Assembly (NCBI RefSeq): GCF_037975245.1
Contig: NC_092574.1
Span: forward strand, 12,797,213 to 12,861,212
Source: Apostichopus japonicus
Taxonomy: Eukaryota > Echinodermata > Holothuroidea > Aspidochirotida > Stichopodidae
DNA length: 64,000 nt
Direction of reading: 5' to 3'
The position numbers and the translations under genes were made by a program. Each line of letters begins with the position of its first letter. Positions within the stretch are counted from its first letter, which is position 1. The notes beneath the pieces were generated by a model, which was not told the DNA's origin, did no database searches, and saw nothing but the letters and a program-made list of their open reading frames with translations. Shown piece after piece: positions 26,701-39,530 of this stretch.

Positions 26701-29700
26701 GCACCACATTGAAGTAGAAAGGTTCCTCTTTCACGTGGTATACCTCTACTATCGGTAACAAAAATGATTTTTTGACCAAAAATGACCTTGAAGTTTTAAC
26801 CCCGATACAGACCCTTCTCTAAACGCGCTGTATATACGTAATGTGTAATGATCAGAAAAATGGTTAATTTTTATTTTTTTCAAAATCGATTAACTTTAGT
26901 TATGGAGCCTACTAGGATGTCCGGTTAGCACCACATTGAAGTAGAAAGGTTCCTCTTTCACGTGGTATACCTTTACTATCGGTAACAAAAATGATTTCTT
27001 GACCAAAAATGACCTTGAAGTTTTAACCCCGATACAGACCCTTCTCTAAACGCGCTGTATATACGTAATGTGTAATGATCAGAAAAATGGTTAGTTTTTA
27101 TTTTTTTCAAAATCGATTAACATTTAGTTATGGAGCCTACTAGGATGTCCGGTTAGCACCACATTAAAGTAGAAAGGTTCCTCTTTTACGTGGTATACCT
27201 CTACTATCGGTAACAAAAATGATTTCTTGACCAAAAGTGACCTTGAAGTTTTAACCCCGATACGGACATCTCTAAACGCGCTGTATATACGTTATGTGTA
27301 ATGATCAGAAAAATGTTAATTTTCAATTTTTTTCAAAATCGATTAACTTTAGTTATGGAGCCTACTAGGATGTCCGGTTAGCACCACATTAAAGTAGAAA
27401 GGTTCCTCTTTTACGTGGTATACCTCTACTATCGGTAACAAAAATGATTTCTTGACCAAAAGTGACCTTGAAGTTTTAACCCCGATACAGACCCTTCTCT
27501 AAACGCGCTGTATATACGTTATGTGTAATGATCAGAAAAATGGTTAATTTTTATTTTTTTCAAAATCGATTAACTTTAGTTATGGAGCCTACTAGGATGT
27601 CCGGTTAGCACCACATTAAAGTAGAAAGGTTCCTCTTTTACGTGGTATACCTCTACTATCGGTAACAAAAATGATTTCTTGACCAAAAGTGACCTTGAAG
27701 TTTTAACCCCGATACAGACCCTTCTCTAAACGCGCTGTATATACGTTATGTGTAATGATCAGAAAAATTTATAATTTTTATTTTTTTCAAAATCGATTAA
27801 CTTTAGTTATGGAGCCTACTAGGATGTCCGGTTAGCACCACATTGAAGTAGAAAGGTTCCTCTTTTACGTGCATGGTATACCTCTACTATCGGTAACAAA
27901 AATGATTTTTTGACCAAAAATGACCTTGAAGTTTTAACCCCGATACAGACCCTTCTCTAAACGCGCTGTATATACGTAATGTGTAATGATCAGAAAAATG
28001 GTTAATTTTTATTTTTTTCAAAATCGATTAACTTTAGTTATGGAGTCTACTAGGATGTCCGGTTAGCACCACATTGAAGTAGAAAGGTTCCTCTTTCACG
28101 TGGTATACCTCTACTATCGGTAACAAAAATGATTTTTTGACCAAAAATGACCTTGAAGTTTTAACCCCGATACAGACCCTTCTCTAAACGCGCTGTATAT
28201 ACGTAATGTGTAATGATCAGAAAAATTTATGATTTTTATTTTTTTCAAAATCGATTAACTTTAGTTATGGAGCCTACTAGGATGTCCGGTTAGCACCACA
28301 TTAAAGTAGAAAGGTTCCTCTTTTACGTGGTATACCTCTACTATCGGTAACAAAAATGATTTCTTGACCAAAAGTGACCCTGAAGTTTTAACCCCGATAC
28401 AGACCCTTCTCTAAACGCGCTGTATATACGTAATGTGTAATGATAAGAAAAATGGTTAATTTTTATTTTTTTCAAAATCGATTAACTTTAGTTATGGAGT
28501 CTACTAGGATGTCCGGTTAGCACCACATTGAAGTAGAAAGGTTCCTCTTTCACGTGGTATACCTCTACTATCGGTAACAAAAATGATTTTTTGACCAAAA
28601 ATGACCTTGAAGTTTTAACCCCGATACAGACCCTTCTCTAAACGCGCTGTATATACGTAATGTGTAATGATCAGAAAAATGGTTAATTTTTATTTTTTTC
28701 AAAATCGATTAACTTTAGTTATGGAGTCTACTAGGATGTCCGGTTAGCACCACATTAAAGTAGAAAGGTTCCTCTTTTACGTGGTATACCTCTACTATCG
28801 GTAACAAAAATGATTTTTTGACCAAAAATGACCTTGAAGTTTTAACCCCGATACAGACCCTTCTCTAAACGCGCTGTATATACGTAATGTGTAATGATCA
28901 GAAAAATGGTTAATTTTTATTTTTTTCAAAATCGATTAACTTTAGTTATGGAGTCTACTAGGATGTCCGGTTAGCACCACATTAAAGTAGAAAGGTTCCT
29001 CTTTTACGTGGTATACCTCTACTATCGGTAACAAAAATGATTTTTTGACCAAAAGTGACCTTGAAGTTTTAACCCCGATACGGACATCTCTAAACGCGCT
29101 GTATATACGTTATGTGTAATGATCAGAAAAATTTATGATTTTTATTTTTTTCAAAATCGATTAACTTTAGTTATGGAGCCTACTAGGATGTCCGGTTAGC
29201 ACCACATTAAAGTAGAAAGGTTCCTCTTTTACGTGGTATACCTCTACTATCGGTAACAAAAATGATTTCTTGACCAAAAGTGACCTTGAAGTTTTAACCC
29301 CGATACGGACATCTCTAAACGCGCTGTATATACGTTATGTGTAATGATCAGAAAAAGTTATGATTTTTATTTTTTTCAAAATCGATTAACTTTAGTTATG
29401 GAGCCTACTAGGATGTCCGGTTAGCACCACATTAAAGTAGAAAGGTTCCTCTTTTACGTGGTATACCTCTACTATCGGTAACAAAAATGATTTCTTGACC
29501 AAAAATGGCCTTAAAGTTTTAACCCCGATCCGGACATCTCTAAACGCGCTGTATATACGTTATGTGTATTGATCAGAAAAATGTTAATTTTCAATTTTTT
29601 TTCAAAATCGATTAACTTTAGTTATGGAGCCTACTAGGATGTCCGGTTAGCACCACATTGAAGTAGAAAGGTTCCTCTTTCACGTGGTATACCTCTACTA

Positions 29701-32700
29701 TCGGTAACAAAAATGATTTTTTGACCAAAAATGACCTTGAAGTTTTAACCCCGATACAGACCCTTCTCTAAACGCGCTGTATATACGTAATGTGTAATGA
29801 TCAGAAAAATGTTAATTTTTAATTTTTTTCAAAATCGATTAACTTTAGTTATGGAGCCTACTAGGATGTCCGGTTAGCACCACATTAAAGTAGAAAGGTT
29901 CCTCTTTTACGTGGTATACCTCTACTATCGGTAACAAAAATGATTTCTTGACCAAAAGTGACCTTGAAGTTTTAACCCCGATACAGACCCTTCTCTAAAC
30001 GCGCTGTATATACGTAATGTGTAATGATCAGAAAAATGTTAATTTTTAATTTTTTTCAAAATCGATTAACTTTAGTTATGGAGCCTACTAGGATGTCCGG
30101 TTAGCACCACATTAAAGTAGAAAGGTTCCTCTTTTACGTGGTATACCTCTACTATCGGTAACAAAAATGATTTTTTGACCAAAAATGACCTTGAAGTTTT
30201 AACCCCGATACAGACCCTTCTCTAAACGCGCTGTATATACGTAATGTGTAATGATCAGAAAAATGTTAATTTTTAATTTTTTTCAAAATCGATTAACTTT
30301 AGTTATGGAGCCTACTAGGATGTCCGGTTAGCACCACATTAAAGTAGAAAGGTTCCTCTTTTACGTGGTATACCTCTACTATCGGTAACAAAAATGATTT
30401 CTTGACCAAAAGTGACCTTGAAGTTTTAACCCCGATACGGACATCTCTAAACGCGCTGTATATACGTTATGTGTAATGATCAGAAAAATTTATGATTTTT
30501 ATTTTTTTCAAAATCGATTAACTTTAGTTATGGAGCCTACTAGGATGTCCGGTTAGCACCACATTAAAGTAGAAAGGTTCCTCTTTTACGTGGTATACCT
30601 CTACTATCGGTAACAAAAATGATTTCTTGACCAAAAATGGCCTTAAAGTTTTAACCCCGATCCGGACATCTCTAAACGCGCTGTATATACGTAATGTGTA
30701 ATGATAAGAAAAATGGTTAATTTTTATTTTTTTCAAAATCGATTAACTTTAGTTATGGAGCCTACTAGGATGTCCGGTTAGCACCACATTAAAGTAGAAA
30801 GGTTCCTCTTTTACGTGGTATACCTCTACTATCGGTAACAAAAATGATTTCTTGACCAAAAATGACCTTGAAGTTTTAACCCCGATACAGACCCTTCTCT
30901 AAACGCGCTGTATATACGTAATGTGTAATGATCAGAAAAATGTTAATTTTTAATTTTTTTCAAAATCGATTAACTTTAGTTATGGAGCCTACTAGGATGT
31001 CCGGTTAGCACCACATTAAAGCAGAAAGGTTCCTCTTTTACGTGGTATACCTCTACTATCGGTAACAAAAATGATTTCTTGACCAAAAATGGCCTTAAAG
31101 TTTTAACCCCGATCCGGACATCTCTAAACGCGCTGTATATACGTAATGTGTAATGATAAGAAAAATGGTTAATTTTTATTTTTTTCAAAATCGATTAACT
31201 TTAGTTATGGAGCCTACTAGGATGTCCGGTTAGCACCACATTGAAGTAGAAAGGTTCATCTTTCACGTGGTATACCTCTACTATCGGTAACAAAAATGAT
31301 TTCTTGACCAAAAATGACCTTGAAGTTTTAACCCCGATACAGACCCTTCTCTAAACGCGCTGTATATACGTAATGTGTAATGATCAGAAAAATGTTAATT
31401 TTTAATTTTTTTCAAAATCGATTAACTTTAGTTATGGAGCCTACTAGGATGTCCGGTTAGCACCACATTAAAGTAGAAAGGTTCCTCTTTTACGTGGTAT
31501 ACCTCTACTATCGGTAACAAAAATGATTTCTTGACCAAAAATGGCCTTAAAGTTTTAACCCCGATCCGGACATCTCTAAACGCGCTGTATATACGTTATG
31601 TGTAATGATCAGAAAAATGTTAATTTTTAATTTTTTTCAAAATCGATTAACTTTAGTTATGGAGCCTACTAGGATGTCCGGTTAGCACCACATTAAAGTA
31701 GAAAGGTTCATCTTTTACGTGGTATACCTCTACTATTGGTAACAAAAATGATTTCTTGACCAAAAATGGCCTTAAAGTTTTAACCCCGATACGGACATCT
31801 CTAAACGCGCTGTATATACGTTATGTGTAATGATCAGAAAAATGGTTAATTTTATTTTTTTTTTAAATCGATTAACTTTAGTTATGGAGCCTACTAGGAT
31901 GTCCGGTTAGCACCACATTAAAGTAGAAAGGTTCCTCTTTTACGTGGTATACTTTTACTATCGGTAACAAATATGATTTCTTGACCAAAAGTGACCTTGA
32001 AGTTTTAACCCCGATCCGGACATCTCTAAACGCGCTGTATATACGTAATGTGTAATGATCAGAAAAATGGTTAATTTTTATTTTTATCAAAATCGATTAA
32101 CTTTAGTTATGGAGCCTACTAGGATGTCCGGTTAGCACCACATTAAAGTAGAAAGGTTCTTCTTTCACGTGGTATACCTCTACTATCGGTAACAAAAATG
32201 ATTTTTTGACCAAAAGTGACCTTGAAGTTTTAACCCCGATACAGACCCTTCTCTAAACGCGCTGTATATACGTTATGTGTAATGATCAGAAAAATGTTAA
32301 TTTTTAATTTTTTTCAAAATCGATTAACTTTAGTTATGGAGCCTACTAGGATGTCCGGTTAGCACCACATTAAAGTAGAAAGGTTCCTCTTTTACGTGGT
32401 ATAACTCTACTATCGGTAACAAAAATGATTTCTTGACCAAAAGTGACCTTGAAGTTTTAACCCCGATACAGACCCTTCTCTAAACGCGCTGTATATACGT
32501 TATGTGTAATGATCAGAAAAATGGTTAATTTTTATTTTTTTCAAAATCGATTTACTTTAGTTATGGAGCCTACTAGGATGTCCGGTTAGCACCACATTAA
32601 AGTAGAAAGGTTCCTCTTTTACGTGATATATCTCTACTATCGGTAACAAAAATGATTTCTTGACCAAAAATGGCCTTGAAGTTTTAACCCCGATACAGAC

Positions 32701-32701
32701 C
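23724..32701 (-). repeat. left satellite arm: about 40 units of ~225 bp
   Basis: Landmarks repeated every 225-228 bp are cctactaggatgtccggtta, ctactatcggtaacaaa, aaacgcgctgtatatacg and caaaatcgattaac. Unit variants differ at the end of the Asp/Arg-coding segment (atacggacatctc versus atacagacccttctc) and before the poly-T (ggttaattttt, gttaatttttaattttt, tttatgattttt), in a mixed order. One unit near 26290 carries a ~160-bp internal deletion between two ctacta words. Left-most units are the most diverged. The minus-strand 70-residue frame present in several units is broken by the variants in most others and is not treated as a gene. Confidence 0.97.
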
Positions 32702-33241
32702 CCTAACAAAACTGATTTCTTGATTAGATTTAATTATGATTCAATTTTGTCCTTCTTGTCCGAACAAACTGAATATTTGTGCTCCATAGCTACTGTTTGT
32801 ATGAAATCTACTTCTATGCTCCACCTTTACCGAAATATCAGACTATATAGACAAAATATGTAATCAAATAAAATTGATAACTTTTCGTCGTACTGTATTT
32901 TCTTTCAAAAGAAGTTAGTCATTTACCTTTTTGAGGCATGACAAGAAAATCTTCACATCGTACCATAAGACCACATATAACCAACATGGAGTCTGTGTGG
33001 AATACATTGTACATTTAACACACGATCGGATACTTTTGTTAACTAGTACGAATCATCCTGCAGTATGATCTTGAGGTTCTAAAGAATGACTGACGATATT
33101 AATCTCTCTTCTCATTACCTCTTTGTAAAAGTATAATTTGTAATATTATCACAACAATAAAACGTCTTATAAGTTAAACAGACTCTCTATGAGACATGAC
33201 AAACCCTATATTCACACTTAGTTACATCCAGTAGCATATCA
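32702..33241. other. left part of the element's loop
   Basis: Non-satellite sequence between the left arm and the inserted hAT-like element. No coding sequence that I recognise. It ends in aatacaag, the target duplicated by that insertion. Confidence 0.6.
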
Positions 33242-33249
33242 AATACAAG

Positions 33250-34257
33250 CACTGGCGGATCCAGGGCCTCTGTTTGGGAGGGGCCAAAGTGGCATTAGAG
33301 TGATATGGGGAAGGGGTCTAAGGGGATGGGGTGCCCCCCTCCCCTTTGGAAAATTTTCTATTGCTGAATGCCCTCAGATGCAATTTGGTGCGACAAAAGT
33401 GTACAATGGTGATGTTAATTTACTTCTAAAAAAAATGTTTCCCAGGTGTAATTTTCTAAAATATTTATAAAGGAAAGTTGGGATCATCTTTCTCAAGAAA
33501 TTTTATTTCTCATAGGTTATAAATTTCTTACAACCAGCCTGTAACTGCAAAATGGTGTTAAACTGTAAATCCTCATGCTCATACATTTACATAGCTCCCA
33601 ACTCTTGAGAAGGCAAATGCTGGTCCATGCCACGAATCGCCGTCCTGGGGGAGGGGTATAAGGGGAGGGGGTGTCCCCCTCCCCTATTGAATTTTTTTTG
33701 AATCCTGGTGATGCCTACATGTAAAATGGTGGCACTTAGAAAGGCTTTTGTCACCCAAAATTTTCTGAGAAATATGCCTTTTTTTTTGTGTAACATCAAT
33801 AAATTGAATGGTAGGTGATAATTCATTCTTTCCCGTGGCAGGAAAATGTTCGCTGCTCGCCCCAATTCAAAAGTTCAAATGATGCTGTAAAGGAGGTTTT
33901 ATACTCTATTATGCTAAATGCTAAAGAAATGATGGTTGCTAAGTCAAAATTCGATGCAATTTTTTTTATGTATACTTGACAATTACAATGCGGTTTTTTT
34001 CGGACGCTTGTGTGGGTCAGCGGGTTTAGGTGTTAGACTGCGGGTCTAATTCCCGCGAATCGCGGGTCAGTTGGGAGCTCTGCATTTAATTTTAAACCAG
34101 AAAACAAAAAGGTTTAGACTAGTCTACCACTGCTATTCCTCTCGATTTTTTAAATTTCCAATCATACGATTTAGCGGATGTTCGGAAACACTTTTTTGCT
34201 CACCTTTGGGGGGGGGGGCATGGCCCCCCTTGGCCCCCCCCCTTGGATCCGCCAGTG
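33250..34257. mobile_element. 1.0-kb hAT-like non-autonomous element
   Basis: Terminal repeats cactggcggatcca (left) and tggatccgccagtg (right), flanked by a perfect 8-bp duplication aatacaag at 33242-33249 and 34258-34265. The 8-bp duplication and CA...TG ends are typical of hAT. No transposase inside. It contains the G-rich core gggggaggggtataagggg and the word cagatgcaatttggtg found in several other elements of this window. It is nested inside the giant foldback element and splits its loop. Confidence 0.92.
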
Positions 34258-34270
34258 AATACAAGAACAA

Positions 34271-34663
34271 ATGTATGATCCCAATCTATTTTACTCTCCA
34301 GTACTTATGAAAGAATTGGAGACTGTTTTATTACCGTCATCTGCTTTTTGGTCTGGGTTACTTCTCGGTGACTTGAACCGACATATTAATATAGATGTAG
34401 ATATAAATAGTATTTCCAGAAACGTTCGTAAAGTTTCGGTACCACGAACAATTGGTCATGCTGAATAGAGAATGAAAGTTCTTAAATCTAATCAGCTGAG
34501 TGATCGCAACATGAAAAGAATTGATGAATTACTTTCTGTTTATTACCAAGACCTGATTGGAATACAGAGACGATACAGTGATCAGATGATCAGATCATAC
34601 AAAACTAAGTTAAAACATAACACAAAGACAGTCGAAGAGTACGGAGAGCCAAACGTTCCATAA
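34271..34663 (+). pseudogene. broken transposase-like C-terminal fragment
   Basis: Two open stretches in one frame are separated by a single TAG at 34466. The first reads NLFYSPVLMKELETVLLPSS then FWSGLLLGDLNRH; the second begins MKVLKSNQLSDRNMKRIDEL and ends soon after KTVEEYGEPNVP. The order (YSP, then WSG-LLLGDL-RH, then a lysine-rich RMKVLKS stretch and a helical tail) recalls the C-terminal part of large DDE-type transposase-like proteins of aquatic animals. That resemblance is from memory of the pattern and is inference. The 5' part is missing or lies beyond the hAT-like insertion. It sits in the loop of the foldback element, where the original transposase would be expected. Confidence 0.4.
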
Positions 34664-34789
34664 ATGTCGAAAAAGAAAGTGGAGTGTCCAAGTTAATATA
34701 TATGTCCAATTCGATATCAACATGTTACAATTCCATATGAACATATCGAGACAAAATACCAATATGTCATTACGTCTATCAACATGTCA

Positions 34790-35190
34790 AATTCAACATA
34801 TATATACGTTATGTGTAATGATCAAAAAAATGATTAATTCCTGTGTGGGCAATTGGGCCTTTGAGGTTGCTGCATGGGCCCCGTTACAGTTAAAAATGAA
34901 GTCGTTGGTATTTTTAGATACCGCAATGTCCAATAGGGCCAACACCTCTAAAAGAATTATCCTGATTTTGTTAACATAATCAAATCATGTGTGGGCCATG
35001 GGCACTTTATGGCTGTTGCCTGGGGCCCGGTACAGATAAAAGTCGTAGATGGTATTTTTTGGTTTCTCCAATGTATAAAGGGTCCAATGCAACTATAGAA
35101 TAATCCTTGTGTCTTTGCACATGATCAAATCACGCGTGGGCCATGGGCCCTTGAGGTTGTCTGGGCCATGGTAGAGGATAAATTTGCAGT
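34790..35190 (+). repeat. inner inverted repeat, left copies of a ~140-bp second satellite
   Basis: Three diverged tandem units carry gtgtgggc-atgggc, ttgaggttg, gcccgttacag, ggtatttttagataccg and catgatcaaatca words. The outermost part pairs closely with 36050-36235 in opposite orientation, including gggcctttgaggttgctgca. Confidence 0.8.
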
Positions 35191-35565
35191 AAATCGACCT
35201 GTGACGTCATTATGATGGCTCGCATCTTGCAGTGATGTGAGCCTAGTTTATTGCATTGCACTGCACTTGGCCCGCGTTTACTTTCAACCCAGTCTGCATC
35301 GATTCGATACTCAACTGGACCGGGAACCCAGAAAATTTGAAAAGAGACAGAGGGTTTAATGGGCAGCTTATGTCCGTTTATGACCAGGATTCAAGGTTAT
35401 GTGTTGCTGCCGTGCCACACAATGTGCGTGTATGTAGTCTAAATGTGCCTTCAATTAAAATAGGGGGCTCAAATGTTGATTTAATCATGTGAAAGACGCA
35501 AGGCAAAAGCGCTGGATAAAACTCAAAGTAAGATACTTTTAGAACCATAGCAACGACAGTAATTG
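35190..35565. other. centre of the foldback element
   Basis: About 370 bp of non-repeated sequence at the symmetry centre. It has an open frame of 78 codons at 35256-35492 on the plus strand with no recognised motif. Confidence 0.5.
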
Positions 35566-36195
35566 TACCTTGTGACGGGCCCTGCAGAAGGGCCCATCAA
35601 AATGGTATTAATCATGCGAAAAGAGACAAGGATAATTCATTTTGCGGTACACCAGTCAAACATTGGGGTGTCCCAAAATACTAATTACAGCAACTTTATG
35701 ATGTACATGGGCCCATGCAGGCAGCAACCAAAAAAGGCCTGTGGCCCACATATGATTCATTTATGTGAAATGAGAGCAGGGTGATTCTTAAAGTGGCATT
35801 GGACCCTTTGGAAATTGGGGTATCCAAAAATACTAATAACAACAACTTTATGATGTACCAGGACCCATACAGCAGCCAGAAAGGGCCCGTGGCCCACACA
35901 TGATTTAATCATGTGAAAAGAGAGCAGTATGATTTCTTTTTATTGGCGCTGGACCATAAGGTTGTCGGGTATTAAAAAAAGAAAAACCTATGACTACAAA
36001 TTTATCCTCTACCATGGCCTCAAGGGCCCATGGCCCACACGTGATTTGATTATGTTAACAAAAAGCAGGATAATTCGTTTACAGGTGTTGGCCCTATTGG
36101 ACATTGCGGTATCCAAAAATACCAACGACTTCATATTTTAACTGTTACGGGACCCATGCAGCAACCTCAAAGGCCCAATTGCCCACACAGGAATT
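35566..36195 (-). repeat. inner inverted repeat, right copies of the second satellite
   Basis: Four to five diverged units in opposite orientation to 34790-35190, with aaagggcccgtggcccacac, tgatttaatcatgtgaaaag, tatccaaaaatac and catgcagcaacctcaaagg. The joining sequence at 36180-36235 (aattaatcattttttggatc) passes directly into the right arm of the 225-bp satellite. Confidence 0.8.
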
Positions 36196-39100
36196 AATCA
36201 TTTTTTGGATCATTACACATAACGTATATACAGCGCGTTTAGAGATGTCCGTATCGGGGTTAAAACTTTAAGGCCATTTTTGGTCAAGAAATCATTTTTG
36301 TTACCGATAGTAGAGTTATACCACGTGAAAGATGAACCTGTCTGCTTTAATGTGGTGCTAACCGGACATGCCAGTAGGCTCCATAACTAAAGTTAATCGA
36401 TTTTGAAAAAAATAAAAATTAACCATTTTTCTGATCATTACACACTACGTATATACTGCGCGTTTAGAGATGTCCGTATCGGGGTTAAAACTTTAAGGGA
36501 ATTTTTGGTCAAGAAATCATTTTTGTTACCGATAGTAGAGGTATACCACGTGAAAGATGAACCTGTCTACTTTAATGTGGTGCTACCCGGACATGCCAGT
36601 AGGCTCCATAACTAAAGTTAATCGATTTTGAAAAAAATAAAAATTATAAATTTATCTGATCATTACACATAACGTATATACTGCGCGTTTAGAGATGTCC
36701 GTATCGGGGTTAAAACTTTAAGGCCATTTTTGGTCAAGAAATCATTTTTGTTACCGATAGTAGAGGTATACCACGTGAAAGATGAACCTGTCTACTTTAA
36801 TGTGGTGCTAACCGGACATGCCAGTAGGCTCCATAACTAAAGTTAATCGATTTTGAAAAAATAAAAATTAACCATTTTTCTTATCATTACACATTACGTA
36901 TATACAGCGCGTTTAGAGATGTCCGTATCGGGGTTAAAACTTTAAGGCCATTTTTGGTCAAGAAATCATTTTTGTTACCGATAGTAGAGGTATACCACGT
37001 GAAAGATGAACCTGTCTACTTTAATGTGGTGCTAACCGGACATGCCAGTAGGCTCCATAACTAAAGTTAATCGATTTTGAAAAAATAAAAATTATAAATT
37101 TATCTGATCATTACACATAACGTATATACTGCGCGTTTAGAGATGTCCGTATCGGGGTTAAAACTTTAAGGCCATTTTTGGTCAAGAAATCATTTTTGTT
37201 ACCGATAGTAGAGGTATACCACGTGAACGATGAACCTGTCTACTTTAATGTGGTGCTAACCGGACATGCCAGTAGGCTCCATAACTAAAGTTAATCGATT
37301 TTGAAAAAATAAAAATTAACGATTTTTCTTATCATTACACATTACGTATATACAGCGCGTTTAGAGATGTCCGTATCGGGGTTAAAACTTTAAGGCCATT
37401 TTTGGTCAAGAAATCATTTTTGTTACCGATAGTAGAGGTATACCACTTGAAAGATGAACCTGTCTACTTTAATGTGGTGCTAACCGGACATGCCAGTAGG
37501 CTCCATAACTAAAGTTAATCGATTTTGAAAAAAATAAAAATTAACCATTTTTCTGATCATTACACATAACGTATATACAGCGCGTTTAGAGATGTCCGTA
37601 TCGGGGTTAAAACTTTAAGGCCATTTTTGGTCAAGAAATCATTTTTGTTACCGATAGTAGAGGTATACCACGTGAAAGATGAACCTGTCTACTTTAATGT
37701 GGTGCTAACCGGACATGCCAGTAGGCTCCATAACTAAAGTTAATCGATTTTGAAAAAATAAAAATTAACCATTTTTCTTATCATTACACATTACGTATAT
37801 ACAGCGCGTTTAGAGATGTCCGTATCGGGGTTAAAACTTTAAGGCCATTTTTGGTCAAGAAATCATTTTTGTTACCGATAGTAGAGGTACTTCACGTGAA
37901 AGATGAACCTGTCTACTTTAATGTGGTGCTAACCGGACATGCCAGTAGGCTCCATAACTAAAGTTAATCGATTTTGAAAAAATAAAAATTAACCATTTTT
38001 CTGATCATTACACATTAGATATACAGCGCGTTTAGAGATGTCCGTATCGGGGTTAAAACTTTAAGGCCATTTTTGGTCAAGAAATCATTTTTGTTACCGA
38101 TAGTAGAGGTATACCACGTGAAAGATGAACCTGTCTACTTTAATGTGGTGCTAACCGGACATGCCAGTAGGCTCCATAACTAAAGTTAATCGATTTTGAA
38201 AAAAATAAAAATTAACGATTTTTCTGATCATTACACATTACGTATATACAGCGCGTTTAGAGATGTCCGTATCGGGGTTAAAACTTTAAGGGAATTTTTG
38301 GTCAAGAAATCATTTTTGTTACCGATAGTAGAGGTATACCACGTGAAAGATGAACCTGTCTACTTTAATGTGGTGCTAACCGGACATGCCAGTAGGCTCC
38401 ATAACTAAAGTTAATCGATTTTGAAAAAAATAAAAATCATAAATTTTTCTGATCATTACACATAACGTATATACAGCGCGTTTAGAGATGTCCGTATCGG
38501 GGTTAAAACTTTAAGGCCACTTTTGGTCAAGAAATCATTTTTGTTACCGATAGTAGAGGTATATCACGTGAAAGATGAACCTGTCTACTTTAATGTGGTG
38601 CTAACCGGACATGCCAGTAGGCTCCATAACTAAAGTTAATCGATTTTGAAAAAAATAAAAATTATAAATTTATCTGATCATTACACATAACGTATATACG
38701 GCGCGTTTAGAGATGTGCGTATCGGGGTTAAAACTTTAAGGCCATTTTTGGTCAAGAAATCATTTTTGTTACCGATGGTAGAGGTATACCACGTGAAAGA
38801 TGAACCTGTCTACTTTAATGTGGTGCTAACCGGACATGCCAGTAGGCTCCATAACTAAAGTTAATCGATTTTGAAAAAATAAAAATTAACCATTTTTCTT
38901 ATCATTACACATTACGTATATACAGCGCGTTTACAGATGTCCGTATCGGGGTTAAAACTTTAAGGGAATTTTTGGTCAAGAAATCATTTTTGTTACCGAT
39001 AGTAGAGGTACATCACGTGAAAGATGAACCTGTCTACTTTAATGTGGTCCTTTTCGGACATCCTAGTAGGCTCCATAACTAAAGTTAATCGATTTTTGAA

Positions 39101-39300
39101 AAAAACAATCATTTTTTGGATCATTACACATTAGATATACAGCGCGTTTAGAGATGTCCGTATCGGGGTTAAAACTTTAAGGCCACTTTTGGTCAAGAAA
39201 TCATTTTTGTTACCGATAGTAGAGGTATACCACGTGAAAGAGGAACCTTTCTACTTTAATGTGCTAACCAGACATGCCAGTAGGCTCCATAACTAAAATT
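36196..39300 (+). repeat. right satellite arm: about 14 units of ~225 bp, inverted
   Basis: The same satellite as the left arm in opposite orientation. Nearly every unit has gatgaacctgtctacttta and ggacatgccagtaggctcc, whereas left-arm units (reverse complemented) have gaggaacctttctacttta and ggacatcctagtaggctcc. Each arm has therefore been homogenised separately. The last complete unit (39120-39290) carries left-arm-type bases (gaggaacctttctac). Confidence 0.97.
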
Positions 39301-39530
39301 AATTGATTTTGAAGAAGAAAGAAAAAAAAATCAATATTTTAAAACGTTTAGGCCACTTTTGGGCAAAAATTCGGCTTTGTTACCGATAGTAGGTATTACA
39401 CGTGAAAGAAGAAATTGTTTTCTTTGATTTGATGCTAACCGGACCTACTAACTAGGTCGATAACTCAAATTAACCGATTTTGAAATAATAATACGTTTGG
39501 ATCATAACACATTACCGCGCCTTTCGAGCT
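39301..39530 (+). repeat. degenerate outermost satellite copy
   Basis: Recognisable words remain (ttaccgatagtaggtat, gatgctaaccggacc, taaccgattttgaa, ggatcataacacatta), but with many substitutions and gaps. This looks like the oldest, non-homogenised edge of the array. Confidence 0.8.
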
